Assembly (NCBI GenBank): GCA_964611805.1
Contig: CAZTBG010000039.1
Coordinates: forward strand, 1-19,671
Source: W589 sp964611805
Lineage (GTDB): Bacteria; Chloroflexota; Dehalococcoidia; Dehalococcoidales; Fen-1064
Reading direction: 5' to 3'
Length of the DNA: 19,671 nt
The notes under the pieces are model-generated. The model searched no databases and was not told the origin of the DNA. It worked only from the letters and a program-made list of their open reading frames with translations. Positions 6,723-14,194 of this stretch are shown piece after piece. Position 1 is the stretch's first letter; each line of letters begins with the position of its first letter. A program made the position numbers and the translations under genes.

Positions 6723-7580
6723 TTAAGACCAGTCGCCAATAAAGACTGTCTCTGCGGGACCGCTAAGGAACACCTCGCCTGTCCCGTCCCACTCGACGTT
6801 GAGTACTCCCCCTGGCAGCTTCACGTCGACCTGTTTGCCAACGTATCCCAACAGCTGAGCAGTCACGCTGATAGCACAGGCGCCGCTGCCACACGCCAGG
6901 GTCTCACCGACGCCTCGCTCCCAGACACGTGCTTCAATTAGTCCCTTATCTCTGACATTGGCAATCTCAAAATTGACTCCCGATGGAAATGCCTCGTGGT
7001 GTTCTACTTGCGGCCCAAATTTAGATAACGGGAAATCATCAACCGGGTCTTTCAGGAAATGGACGGCGTGTGGGTTGCCCATCGATACTAAGAAAAGGTT
7101 GAGTTCGGCTCCAGCTATATTGATGGAGCGCCCCATTGTGGTCATTATGTCAACTGTATTCCCTGCCTTATTCTCCGGCGTTACCGGAATACTATCCTGA
7201 CCTATTTCTGGCCGTCCCATGCCTGTCTGAATCTGGGCTATCCTGCCGTTGGTATGGCGTATTCTGGCCCGTCTGATGCCAGCCCCGGTTTCTACCATAA
7301 TCTCTTCGACTTTAGTGTCATCCGGCACCCCATCAATGTAATGTTTGACGCTGCACCTCAGGCCGTTACCGCAGGTGTTAGACTCAGAGCCGTCAGCATT
7401 GAAGATGCGCATGCGGAAGTCGGCCTTGTCCGAGGGTAGCAGTACCAGCAGGCCATCAGCACCGATACCGTAGTGACGGTCGCACATTGCCATTGCCAGC
7501 TGTGCCCACTTGTACTGGTCATTCTCGGTTTCCAGCAAGACAAAATCATTGCCGGCACCTTGCATTTTGACGAATCTCAT
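6723..7580 (-). CDS. dapF: diaminopimelate epimerase
   Basis: 285 residues, the usual DapF length. It is a cofactor-independent two-base racemase that converts LL- to meso-diaminopimelate, the precursor of lysine and of many cell-wall cross-links. Seen: KMQGAGNDFVLL (5-16), HYGIGADGLLVL (36-47), FNADGSESNTCGNGLRC (60-76) with the first catalytic Cys70, MGNPHAVHF (167-175), and ERGVGETLACGSGACA (221-236) with the second catalytic Cys230. Both cysteines and the flanking loops are intact. The ATG at 7580 has GAGG 6 bases upstream. It is the first gene of the minus-strand set dapF-dapL-hflX. The upstream spacer contains TATAAT on the minus strand at 7702-7707 as a possible -10. Confidence 0.97.
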   Translation of the reverse strand: MRFVKMQGAGNDFVLLETENDQYKWAQLAMAMCDRHYGIGADGLLVLLPSDKADFRMRIFNADGSESNTCGNGLRCSVKHYIDGVPDDTKVEEIMVETGAGIRRARIRHTNGRIAQIQTGMGRPEIGQDSIPVTPENKAGNTVDIMTTMGRSINIAGAELNLFLVSMGNPHAVHFLKDPVDDFPLSKFGPQVEHHEAFPSGVNFEIANVRDKGLIEARVWERGVGETLACGSGACAISVTAQLLGYVGKQVDVKLPGGVLNVEWDGTGEVFLSGPAETVFIGDWS

Positions 7581-7744
7581 GGTTGCCTCACGCTCAGGAT
7601 GACCTGAACTTTACTACGCCTGTAGTGAAGGTTAGGAATGACAGCAGACTCTGCATAGACCCGGCTCACACCCACAAGCCCTACATTCTATTATTGCTGC
7701 CATTATATCAAAAGGAATATTCACATACCAGTATGCCGAATTAG

Positions 7745-7773
7745 TTGTGCTGAGATGGGAGACAGAGTATAGT
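7745..7773 (+). promoter_or_regulatory. candidate promoter for the MFS gene
   Basis: TTGTGC (7745-7750) and TATAGT (7768-7773) are 17 bases apart, about 100 bases upstream of the MFS start. The spacing is ideal and the -10 good; the -35 is only a partial match. Confidence 0.38.
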
Positions 7774-7874
7774 AAATGAGTGCTAAATTCGGACTCAGGC
7801 AGTGAGGAATTACTGTTTCTGCCGATAATGCTTTGCCATTTCAGAATTGCCCGATATGAAGTGAGTGGTCGGCA

Positions 7875-9137
7875 ATGAGGGGTCGGTTCCCCACTGTTTT
7901 CTACGGTTGGTGGCTGGTCGGTGCATCTATCCTCGTTGCGATGTATGTCGGTGGCGGGGTGTTCTACGGATTCACGGCCATCTTTGAGCCAATAGCCAAT
8001 GAAATTGGCTGGAGCTACACGCAAATATCGCTGGCAGCATCGCTCCGTGGCCTCGAAATGAGTCTGTTTGCACCGCTAGTCGGGATTATGACCGACTGCT
8101 GGGGACCGCGCCGGCTGTTGTTCGGCGGAGTGATTTTCACCTCTCTGGGCATGTTCTTGCTCGGTCGGACCAATTCTCTGGGGATGTTCTACGGCGCTTT
8201 CGTGCTGATAGCCATCGGCATGAGCACCTGTACGATGACGGTACTTATGACGGCCGTCGCCAACTGGTTTCGGAGAAGGGTCGGTATCGCTACCGGCATA
8301 GCCATCAGCGGCTTCGGCCTGGGTGGCCTGATGGTACCAGCCATCGAGTGGCTGATTGAGGCCTATGGTTGGCGTGTCGCGGTCAGTTTCCTCGCCCTGG
8401 GTATGCTGGTACTGATGTTACCGTTGTCGCTCCTGTTTCGACACAAGCCAGAACAGTATGGCCAACAACCAGATGGCGAACCAATAAGAGACATGACGGC
8501 AGTTGATGAAAGTCTGGCTTCTATCCCGCTGGTGGCTGCCCGGGAAGATGTCAGTGCCAGGCAAGCATTTAAGAGTGGTGCCTTCTGGAGCATTGCCTTG
8601 GCTTCTGCCTGTCACGTTATGCTGGTGACCGCCGTTATCACCCACGTGATGCCCTACCTGAGCAGTATCGATGTCGCCCGCTCAACTTCCAGTCAGGTGG
8701 CAATGGCTGTTCCCCTGGCCAGCATTGCGGGGCGTCTCAGTTTTGGCTGGGTTGCCGATAGGGCCAGCCGAAAGCTGGTGGCGGCAGCGGGTTTTGGCAT
8801 GATGGCCTTCGGGCTTGTTTGCTTCGCCTTTGCCGGGATTACCGGCACCTGGATACTGATACTGTTCCTAATTCTGTTTGGCATCGGCTATGGCGGTATC
8901 AACGTAATGCGGCCAGCACTGGTGCAGGAGTACTTTGGCCGGAGCAGCTTTGGGACTATCTTTGGGATAATAATCGGCTTCGGCATGGCCGGTAGTATCG
9001 GTGGTCCCGCACTGGCAGGATGGGCATACGATAACTGGGGCAGTTACCAGGGTATCTGGTTCCTGATGTCAGCCGTTCCGGTAGTTGCTCTGATTGCCAT
9101 GCTGTTGATGCCCCCTGCCCGTTCTTATAAAGGATAA
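7875..9137 (+). CDS. MFS transporter, OFA/MCT-like
   Basis: 420 residues with about twelve hydrophobic helices in two halves joined by a polar loop (about residues 190-235). This is a major facilitator superfamily secondary carrier of the plasma membrane. Seen: FYGWWLVGASILVAMYVGGGVFYGF at the N-terminus, EIGWSYTQISLAASLRG leading into TM2, the loop motif GIMTDCWGPRRLL between TM2 and TM3 (a variant of the MFS A-motif), ANWFRRRVGIATGIAISGFGLGG around TM4-5, and GWVADRASRKLV in the second half. The GWW start and NWF-RRR-G-A-GIA pattern are typical of the oxalate:formate antiporter/monocarboxylate carrier branch, so an organic acid is the likely cargo, but the substrate cannot be read. No strong ribosome site precedes the ATG. 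It ends at a strong terminator. Confidence 0.9.
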   Translation: MRGRFPTVFYGWWLVGASILVAMYVGGGVFYGFTAIFEPIANEIGWSYTQISLAASLRGLEMSLFAPLVGIMTDCWGPRRLLFGGVIFTSLGMFLLGRTNSLGMFYGAFVLIAIGMSTCTMTVLMTAVANWFRRRVGIATGIAISGFGLGGLMVPAIEWLIEAYGWRVAVSFLALGMLVLMLPLSLLFRHKPEQYGQQPDGEPIRDMTAVDESLASIPLVAAREDVSARQAFKSGAFWSIALASACHVMLVTAVITHVMPYLSSIDVARSTSSQVAMAVPLASIAGRLSFGWVADRASRKLVAAAGFGMMAFGLVCFAFAGITGTWILILFLILFGIGYGGINVMRPALVQEYFGRSSFGTIFGIIIGFGMAGSIGGPALAGWAYDNWGSYQGIWFLMSAVPVVALIAMLLMPPARSYKG

Positions 9138-9167
9138 GGTCGGGGAGCAGTCCCCGACCTTCTTTTT
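9136..9167 (+). terminator. rho-independent terminator after the MFS gene
   Basis: A perfect 11-bp stem AAGGTCGGGGA / TCCCCGACCTT closes over a GCAG tetraloop and is followed by CTTTTT. The stem begins within the stop codon. On the opposite strand the sequence after the stem is not U-rich, so it acts mainly in the plus direction. Confidence 0.93.
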
Positions 9168-9193
9168 GAATGATCGTATGGTAAATTTCAATG

Positions 9194-9634
9194 CTACTTG
9201 ATGGTTACGGTAACCTCGAATGTCTGGACAGCCTTTTCACCACCTTCCCAAGGCCGGCTGTACTCCATGGATATCGTGGTCTCCCCCTTAGTTAGGGCTT
9301 CAAAAGTCCAGACTTCGCTACCGCCGGCACCGACCATGCCCTGCTCCGCATTTTCTCCCGGCTCGTAACGGCACTCGATTAAGGCCAGTAAATCTTCATC
9401 GATACCAGATAGCTGCCACCCGAAGCCGGTGGTGGGATTGGACTCGAGGGTGATTACGAGCAGGTCTCCAACAGCCACCTCAATCTCCTGCCCATTATAT
9501 GAAGCATCAAGGTTGATTTGCTCTGCTTCACCTTCCGCTGCTGCCTGGTCGCTGCCGCCAGCAGAAAGAGCGAGCAACGTTACAGCTATAGAGGCTACAG
9601 CCAGAGTACCTATTAGAGTCAGTTTCGATTTCAT
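9194..9634 (-). CDS. secreted chagasin-type (I42) cysteine protease inhibitor
   Basis: 146 residues. Residues 1-25 form a signal peptide (KSKLTLIGT then a hydrophobic run ending LALSAGG); no lipobox Cys is seen. The mature part is an immunoglobulin-like inhibitor of papain-family (C1) cysteine peptidases, family I42. All three inhibitory loops are present: NPTTGFGW (66-73), GMVGAGG (99-105) and RPWE (127-130). The protein should act outside the membrane, either protecting the cell from foreign cysteine proteases or controlling an endogenous one. AAGGAGG lies upstream of the ATG. It follows the 45-residue CxxC gene by 27 bases on the same strand, so the two are probably co-transcribed, and it converges with the MFS gene. 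Confidence 0.9.
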   Translation of the reverse strand: MKSKLTLIGTLAVASIAVTLLALSAGGSDQAAAEGEAEQINLDASYNGQEIEVAVGDLLVITLESNPTTGFGWQLSGIDEDLLALIECRYEPGENAEQGMVGAGGSEVWTFEALTKGETTISMEYSRPWEGGEKAVQTFEVTVTIK

Positions 9635-9661
9635 TTTATTATTCCTCCTTCTCCCTTGCAG

Positions 9662-9799
9662 TTAGCTGGCAACTCCACCTTGTGTCTTCCCGCAATGCAG
9701 GCAGTACTGTTGGTAGTAGCGGGTATCCAGGCCCTGACGGATGATACCAACGAAGCTGTGACCGTGAACTAGGCAGCCCAAGTATTTCAGAATCCACAT
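9662..9799 (-). CDS. 45-residue CxxC small protein, zinc-ribbon-like
   Basis: Start ATG at 9799 has GGGAGG 7 bases upstream; stop TAA at 9662-9664. The product begins MWILKYLGCLVHGHSF and ends YCLHCGKTQGGVAS. A Cys9-x2-His12-x-His14 group and a Cys33-x2-Cys36 pair are placed as in very small zinc ribbons (the DUF1660-like pattern C..GH...C..CG), so it probably binds one metal ion. Partner and role are unknown. The stop lies 27 bases from the start of the chagasin gene, suggesting an operon. Strong ribosome site, paired cysteines and a well-spaced neighbour make it likely to be real despite its size. Confidence 0.65.
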   Translation of the reverse strand: MWILKYLGCLVHGHSFVGIIRQGLDTRYYQQYCLHCGKTQGGVAS

Positions 9800-9975
9800 T
9801 TTTTGTCCTCCCGGTGTTGTTTCTAGTTATTTATACGCTGAAGCAGAAAAAGTATTACATGGAATTACACAAACATTTTAAGAAATCAGTGGACGAACTG
9901 AGCGCCATCATGGCGACTCCTGTAGAAGACAGGATAATGTGGCAGGTGACAGTATCTGCCTGGAGAGTGTATTTG

Positions 9976-10929
9976 CTACGGTTCCAGTATCACCACCTCG
10001 GCTGGTGGTGGGGAGATTTCGAAGCTATCGGTGCCAGGGGTGACGGTGATAGTGCCTACATTGAAAGTGTAAACTCCGGGAGAGACCTGGACACCGCTAC
10101 TGTCCTGCTGCCCCCAGACGAAGAGAATCTGGAAAGGCTCGAAAGGTGCCAGTTCAATCGGGCCGTCGACTGCTGGAAATATATACATTGTTCCTAGTTC
10201 AGGACCGCCCGTAATACTTATTTGCGCTGTTTCTACCGTAACCGGTTCGGAACTGGTATTCGTAAAGACGAGAACCAGAGTAACTTCGGTACCATATGGA
10301 GCCTGGGACCGTGTCCCAATCAAGCTGGCTACGGCCTCGGAAGACGATATTTCTATCTCTAGCTGCAATTTTCCACCGAAGGTATCTGTGCCATCTTCAG
10401 GCACTACCCCTGGCCATGGTGGTAGGGTAACGACAACCTCGCCCTCTTCCTCCTCCTCTTCTTCTTGCTCCCCGACCACTGCCATGCCGTTCCACTTCTG
10501 TGGTTCGTTATCGGCCATTTCCTCTAAGGCACGGTCGCTTGCTCCTTCTCCCGGGGCTGCTGTTGGAGTGAACATCCCCGTCCGCCACATCACGCCAGTG
10601 GCTACCATAACGATAGCCACGGTAACAGCGGCCGTTCTCCATACCGGGCTTTGTGGTATAAGCCTGTCCACGAAATCGCGCAGCCAGCTAACCCCCGCCT
10701 TTTCACGGGCAGCTACCTCCTGCTCGGTAAGCTTCCTGAGCAGCCTTGATTTCAGTCTTTCCTGGAACTCGGGAGAAGGCTCAGCGCGTAGCTCGGTCAA
10801 TTTGCGCGCGAATTCTAGCGCCGACCGGGCATCCTCACTGGTACCCTCATCGGGAGTGACCTCTTCGCCATTGAGGCATCGGTCTACATCCTTCAGGAAT
10901 TCCTGTTCTTCGTTCCTTTCCTTATCCAT
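9976..10929 (-). CDS. membrane-anchored anti-sigma-like regulator
   Basis: 317 residues. The N-terminal 96 are charged, helical and cytoplasmic; QEFLKDVDRCLNGEEV (9-24) resembles the N-terminus of DUF5667-like proteins often encoded beside ECF sigma genes. No HxxxCxxC zinc motif is present. One membrane helix spans about 98-116 (TAAVTVAIVMVATGVMW). Outside follow a linker with seven consecutive Glu (156-162), a Pro-rich turn, and a beta-rich domain from about 186 (EVTLVLVFTNTSSEPVTVE, then SPGVYTFNVGTITV) that looks like a BsuPI or Ig-like fold. The start overlaps the sigma gene by 8 bases, so production of the two is coupled. By context it should hold the sigma factor at the membrane and respond to an outside signal. 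Anti-sigma activity is inferred. Confidence 0.78.
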   Translation of the reverse strand: MDKERNEEQEFLKDVDRCLNGEEVTPDEGTSEDARSALEFARKLTELRAEPSPEFQERLKSRLLRKLTEQEVAAREKAGVSWLRDFVDRLIPQSPVWRTAAVTVAIVMVATGVMWRTGMFTPTAAPGEGASDRALEEMADNEPQKWNGMAVVGEQEEEEEEEGEVVVTLPPWPGVVPEDGTDTFGGKLQLEIEISSSEAVASLIGTRSQAPYGTEVTLVLVFTNTSSEPVTVETAQISITGGPELGTMYIFPAVDGPIELAPFEPFQILFVWGQQDSSGVQVSPGVYTFNVGTITVTPGTDSFEISPPPAEVVILEP

Positions 10930-11458
10930 TCTCCGTCTCCTGGAAGCTGTCCCTCAGTTTCCTGACAGCCCGGTAGAGCTTGGTACCTACGTTCGATTCA
11001 GACAGTCCCATTGCCCTGGCAATCTGGCGGTTGTTCATCTCCGCCCCGAATTTCAGAGCGATAATCTCCTGCTCCTCATGTGACAGCCGTGATAGACAGG
11101 TCCGTAGTTTCTCCCTTTCCTCCATTTTTACTATGACATCGTCTGGCAGTAGCTCATTTGATGACGCCTCTATCTCTGCTTTCTCCAGCGATATGGCTGG
11201 TCTTCTTGCCTGCGTCCGGTAATGGTCAATTACCGTGTTGCGCGCTATCGAGAATATCCAGGTTGAAAACGAGGCTTTCTCTTTAGAGTACTTCTCAAAA
11301 TTGACCAGCGCCTTTTCAAAAACCATCGATGTCAGGTCCTCGGTCTCCTGCTCACTGTTTACCCTGTATCTTATGTAGCGAAACACCTTGGGGAGAAACT
11401 CCTCGTACAGTTCAACAAAAATCTCCCTGGCGCCTCTTTCTTCGCTGGCAGTACTCAC
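10922..11458 (-). CDS. ECF-type RNA polymerase sigma factor
   Basis: 178 residues with the two domains of a group 4 (ECF) sigma-70 factor. Region 2 is at about 14-82: LYEEFLPKVFRYIRYRV, then EDLTSMVFEKAL and the -10-recognition helix FSTWIFSIARNTVIDHYR (64-81). Region 4 is at about 114-170: LSRLSHEEQEIIALKF, and the helix-turn-helix NNRQIARAMGLSESNVGTKLYRAVRKLR (142-169). The protein directs RNA polymerase to a small regulon, usually including its own promoter. The start is GTG at 11458. The last 8 bases overlap the anti-sigma-like gene. No clear ECF promoter signature was recognised upstream. Confidence 0.95.
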   Translation of the reverse strand: MSTASEERGAREIFVELYEEFLPKVFRYIRYRVNSEQETEDLTSMVFEKALVNFEKYSKEKASFSTWIFSIARNTVIDHYRTQARRPAISLEKAEIEASSNELLPDDVIVKMEEREKLRTCLSRLSHEEQEIIALKFGAEMNNRQIARAMGLSESNVGTKLYRAVRKLRDSFQETENG

Positions 11459-11646
11459 CCTGGTCTATCCTTGCTCCCAAAGCCCCCCAAGGTTGCCCTG
11501 CATATATTATGTACGCTGCAACCGTGAAAGTATCACACGAATTATGCCTAAAGTAGCAGGATGTTGCAAGTAATTGTACTCGTTGATATGCATTCTGTTA
11601 TCCAACTCACACACCCCGTTTAGTAGTGGTGGCCCCATCCTCTGTA

Positions 11647-11705
11647 TCCCCTTCCCCATCTGGGGAAGGGGAAGATTAATATAAGAGGGGCTGGCGCCCC
11701 TCTTA
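11647..11705. repeat. paired-hairpin intergenic element
   Basis: Two perfect hairpins sit side by side. The first is TCCCCTTCCCC-ATCT-GGGGAAGGGGA (11647-11672), 11 bp. After AGATTAATA comes TAAGAGGGGC-TGGC-GCCCCTCTTA (11682-11705), 10 bp. Neither has a long U-run. Spacing and clean tetraloops suggest a mobile or structural repeat rather than ordinary terminators. It lies in the 406-base spacer between the divergent sigma gene and lipoprotein gene; apart from this and the promoter at 11760-11788 I see nothing else in that spacer. Confidence 0.7.
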
Positions 11706-11759
11706 AACTCCCTTCCATTATCTTTCCTTCAATGGATGAGAAATGTCAATTTCGTAATA

Positions 11760-11788
11760 TTGACAATGACGGTCCGTCCAACTACAAT
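11760..11788 (+). promoter_or_regulatory. consensus promoter for the 408-residue lipoprotein
   Basis: TTGACA (11760-11765) is a perfect -35 and TACAAT (11783-11788) a near-consensus -10, separated by 17 bases. The lipoprotein start lies about 77 bases downstream. Confidence 0.6.
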
Positions 11789-11864
11789 GAACGTCATTAT
11801 ACACGACTAGAACTTATCTCGCTCTAAAATCAGTGCAAGTGAATTGTTAATGGAGCAGAGACAA

Positions 11865-13091
11865 ATGAAAAAATGGTTATACCTGGTGCTGGCGACGGTT
11901 CTGCTGGCAGGTGCCTTTGGAATTAGTGGTTGCGGTGGTACCAATGGCAGTCCATTCCTTGATATGCTTAAGCTAATCCCAGATGCCCCAAGCACACGAT
12001 ACAGTGTATATATAAGCGACCACGCCAGAATCAGGGAGCTTTATGATGTCCCGCTTCCCTCACCGGATGCTGATGATGAGGAGATCGAAGATTACATTAT
12101 GATGCTGATAGGTGATGCATATAAGCTGGAAAACGACCCGACCGCTGGGCGGAGATTTGCAAGTGGGTCCTTCATCAGTGGCATGGGACCATTTGGTTAC
12201 CAATTTGCATCTCCTATCAGGAGACAAAATATCGGCTTCGGCCCACAAGACGTGGACGTGGACATATCAGCTGGTTTGCCACCACTGGTATTTGAAGCAA
12301 TTAAGGGCAGTTTCGACCTGTCCGTCATAGAGGATGCTCTCAGTCAGTATGATGAATCCGTGATGCCTGAAATAAGCAGTTATCAAGGTACTGCAGTTTA
12401 TGACTTTGGTCCTGATATACATCCCGATCGCAGGCTAAGCCCGCCTGCCTTTGATCAAATTGGACGAGGTTGTACAATAGCTGTCCAGGAGGAATACGTT
12501 TTTCGTGGTCAAACCATAGATGCTGTTGAAGTTATGATAGATCTCAGCCAAGGGCGGGAGACCCCCCTGGGACTCACTAGCTTGGCAGACAATCCTGATT
12601 TCAGCTTGATGGCTACGGCCCTCTCGGAGATGGGGGCTTACTCCTGCTTCTTAACCGACCAGGTGATGTGTGTAGATGATGAAACCCTCATTTACCTAAT
12701 GGCTGCACAGATGATTGAGGAGTCTGATATGAGCCTTGAGGAACTTGTCCAGCAAATAAAGGATGATATTGTGGCTGCTGCAGGAGGGGGGCTTTTAAGT
12801 GTCTTCCGTACCTATGCTACTGGTATCGGCGAGGACGATGAAGGGCCTTTCATGACGATTGTGTTTATCTACGATAGTCCAGAACTGGCAAGCTCTGATA
12901 TTGCTGTCTTTGAACAACGGATAGAGAACGGCGTTTCCTTATGTACGGGTGAACCTTGGTGGGCAATGGTGGATAACATGGAAGTGTGGGCTGAAGGACG
13001 CAGTCTCCGGGCCAAACTTTATGGTGATATTGCCTCTATATGGTTCGAGATTGTTAATACACGCGACACATTACTGTGGTGTGGAGAATAA
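11865..13091 (+). CDS. lipoprotein of unknown function, 408 residues
   Basis: The ATG at 11865 is preferred over ATG 11850 and TTG 11844 because it begins a clean signal peptide (MKKWLYLVLATVLLAGAFG) and has GGAG 9 bases upstream. The lipobox ISGC puts the lipidated Cys at residue 23, followed by a GGTNGS linker, so the protein should be anchored on the outer face of the membrane. The remainder is acidic and soluble, with segments such as SRYSVYISDHARIRELYDV (about 44-62), SPDADDEEIEDYI and several scattered Cys near the C-terminal half (including VSLCTGEPWW and a final LLWCGE). I do not recognise the family. Overall layout, a lipoprotein with alternating helix-strand repeats, recalls DUF3352-like surface proteins, but this is a loose impression. 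A consensus promoter precedes it. Confidence 0.85.
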   Translation: MKKWLYLVLATVLLAGAFGISGCGGTNGSPFLDMLKLIPDAPSTRYSVYISDHARIRELYDVPLPSPDADDEEIEDYIMMLIGDAYKLENDPTAGRRFASGSFISGMGPFGYQFASPIRRQNIGFGPQDVDVDISAGLPPLVFEAIKGSFDLSVIEDALSQYDESVMPEISSYQGTAVYDFGPDIHPDRRLSPPAFDQIGRGCTIAVQEEYVFRGQTIDAVEVMIDLSQGRETPLGLTSLADNPDFSLMATALSEMGAYSCFLTDQVMCVDDETLIYLMAAQMIEESDMSLEELVQQIKDDIVAAAGGGLLSVFRTYATGIGEDDEGPFMTIVFIYDSPELASSDIAVFEQRIENGVSLCTGEPWWAMVDNMEVWAEGRSLRAKLYGDIASIWFEIVNTRDTLLWCGE

Positions 13092-13182
13092 GTAGAGCCA
13101 GCTCCAGCACCAACATGTGCTATAATAACCTCACTATAAGATAACCATACCTCACGGGACATCTCATGGGAGGAGCTAGCCT

Positions 13183-14091
13183 TTGTTACGGGCAAGGCTG
13201 ATTGTCAATCCGGTGGCGGGGGCGGGTCGGACACGTAAGAAGTGGCCGCTGATAAGGGAGTTGCTGAAGAGTATCGGGCTGAATTTCGAGCACGATTTCA
13301 CCGAAGCGCCGAGGCACGCGGTCGAGCTGGCCAAAGCGGCTGCCAAGAAGGGATACGAGACGGTGGTCTCTGTTGGTGGCGACGGTACAATAAATGAGGT
13401 TGTCAACGGACTGTACGATAGTGGTACCCTGAAGGATGTTTCTCTGGGTATTATCAGCACCGGCACCGGCAGTGACTACATCCGTACCATTGGTATCCCA
13501 CGCCGCTACGAGGATGCCTGTAAGCGATTACTTGACCCGGGTAAGATGCTTGTCGACCTTGGCGTGGTTGAATACAAAAACAACGGGCAAGCGGCTGAGC
13601 GGCTTTTCGTTAATTTCGCCGGTCTCGGCTTCGATGCCGAGGTAGTCCAGGCCACCACACTGAAATTCAAGTCTCTGGGTGGTCTGCCTGCCTACTTGCT
13701 GGGGTTGCTGACCACTCTCCTTTGCTACAAAAATAGAGAGATAACCCTGAAGGTGGATGGCGAGGTTGTTAGTAAAAAGGTGTGTGCTGCCATAATGAGT
13801 AACGGTAAATACGGCGGCGGCAGTATGTTCGTCGCTCCCGATGCCGACCTCACCGACGGCTATTTCGACGTTCTTACCATTGGCGATTTAAGCAAGCCGG
13901 ACCTTCTGTGGTCATTGCCGAGAATCTACAAAGGAACGCACCTAACGCATCGCAAAGTCACCATGCAGCGGGGGCGAGAGGTAGAGATACAGTCCAGCCA
14001 GCCGTTATTAATACAGGCTGACGGTGAACTCCTTGGCGAGGCCCCTGCTCACTTCCGGGTCTTACCGGCTGCTTTGAGCGTTCTTGTCTAA
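13183..14091 (+). CDS. YegS/BmrU-type lipid kinase (diacylglycerol kinase family)
   Basis: 302 residues. Start is TTG at 13183, supported by GGGAGGAG at 13168-13175, 7 bases upstream; no in-frame ATG is nearby. Seen: ARLIVNPVAGAGRT (4-17), the nucleotide-binding VVSVGGDGTINEVVNGL (61-77) with GGDGT at 65-69, GIISTGTGSDYIRTIGIP (89-106), and a C-terminal beta domain with KYGGGSMFVAPDADLTDGYFDV and LIQADGELLG. These are the hallmarks of the DAGK_cat family, which phosphorylates diacylglycerol or related lipids with ATP at the membrane in phospholipid turnover. The exact lipid substrate is not visible. It follows the lipoprotein gene by 91 bases and may be read through from it. Confidence 0.92.
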   Translation: MLRARLIVNPVAGAGRTRKKWPLIRELLKSIGLNFEHDFTEAPRHAVELAKAAAKKGYETVVSVGGDGTINEVVNGLYDSGTLKDVSLGIISTGTGSDYIRTIGIPRRYEDACKRLLDPGKMLVDLGVVEYKNNGQAAERLFVNFAGLGFDAEVVQATTLKFKSLGGLPAYLLGLLTTLLCYKNREITLKVDGEVVSKKVCAAIMSNGKYGGGSMFVAPDADLTDGYFDVLTIGDLSKPDLLWSLPRIYKGTHLTHRKVTMQRGREVEIQSSQPLLIQADGELLGEAPAHFRVLPAALSVLV

Positions 14092-14123
14092 CTGATCTAC
14101 CTACAATACTATCCTCATTTAAT

Positions 14124-14153
14124 TTGACCAATTTACCATCTGACCTGTACAAT
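14124..14153 (+). promoter_or_regulatory. promoter for the iron alcohol dehydrogenase
   Basis: TTGACC (14124-14129) and TACAAT (14148-14153) with an 18-base spacer, about 40 bases ahead of the start codon and upstream of its AGGAGG site. Confidence 0.5.
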
Positions 14154-14194
14154 GACACCAGATTTAATCGCAATGCTATGTTAGGAGGTCTATC

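Noticed and set aside
7584..7645. Imperfect inverted repeat with GTCATTCC- and GTCATCCTGAGCG-like ends upstream of dapF
   Set aside because: Resembles common dispersed repeats but the arms pair poorly, so I could not support it as an element.
7632..8024. Minus-strand ORF of 130 codons upstream of dapF
   Set aside because: It covers the start of the MFS gene in antisense and has no ribosome site or domain.
9964..9986. Short inverted GGCAG/CTGCC pairing near the end of the anti-sigma-like gene as its terminator
   Set aside because: A stem of about five pairs without a U-run is too weak to call.
9814..10197. Plus-strand ORF of 127 codons across the end of the anti-sigma-like gene
   Set aside because: More than half lies antisense to the C-terminal coding part of the anti-sigma-like protein, it has no ribosome site, and its sequence has no recognisable domain.
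10388..11083. Plus-strand ORF of 231 codons, Ser-rich
   Set aside because: It is wholly antisense to the sigma and anti-sigma genes; the Ser runs are the complement of the Glu-rich linker and helical segments.
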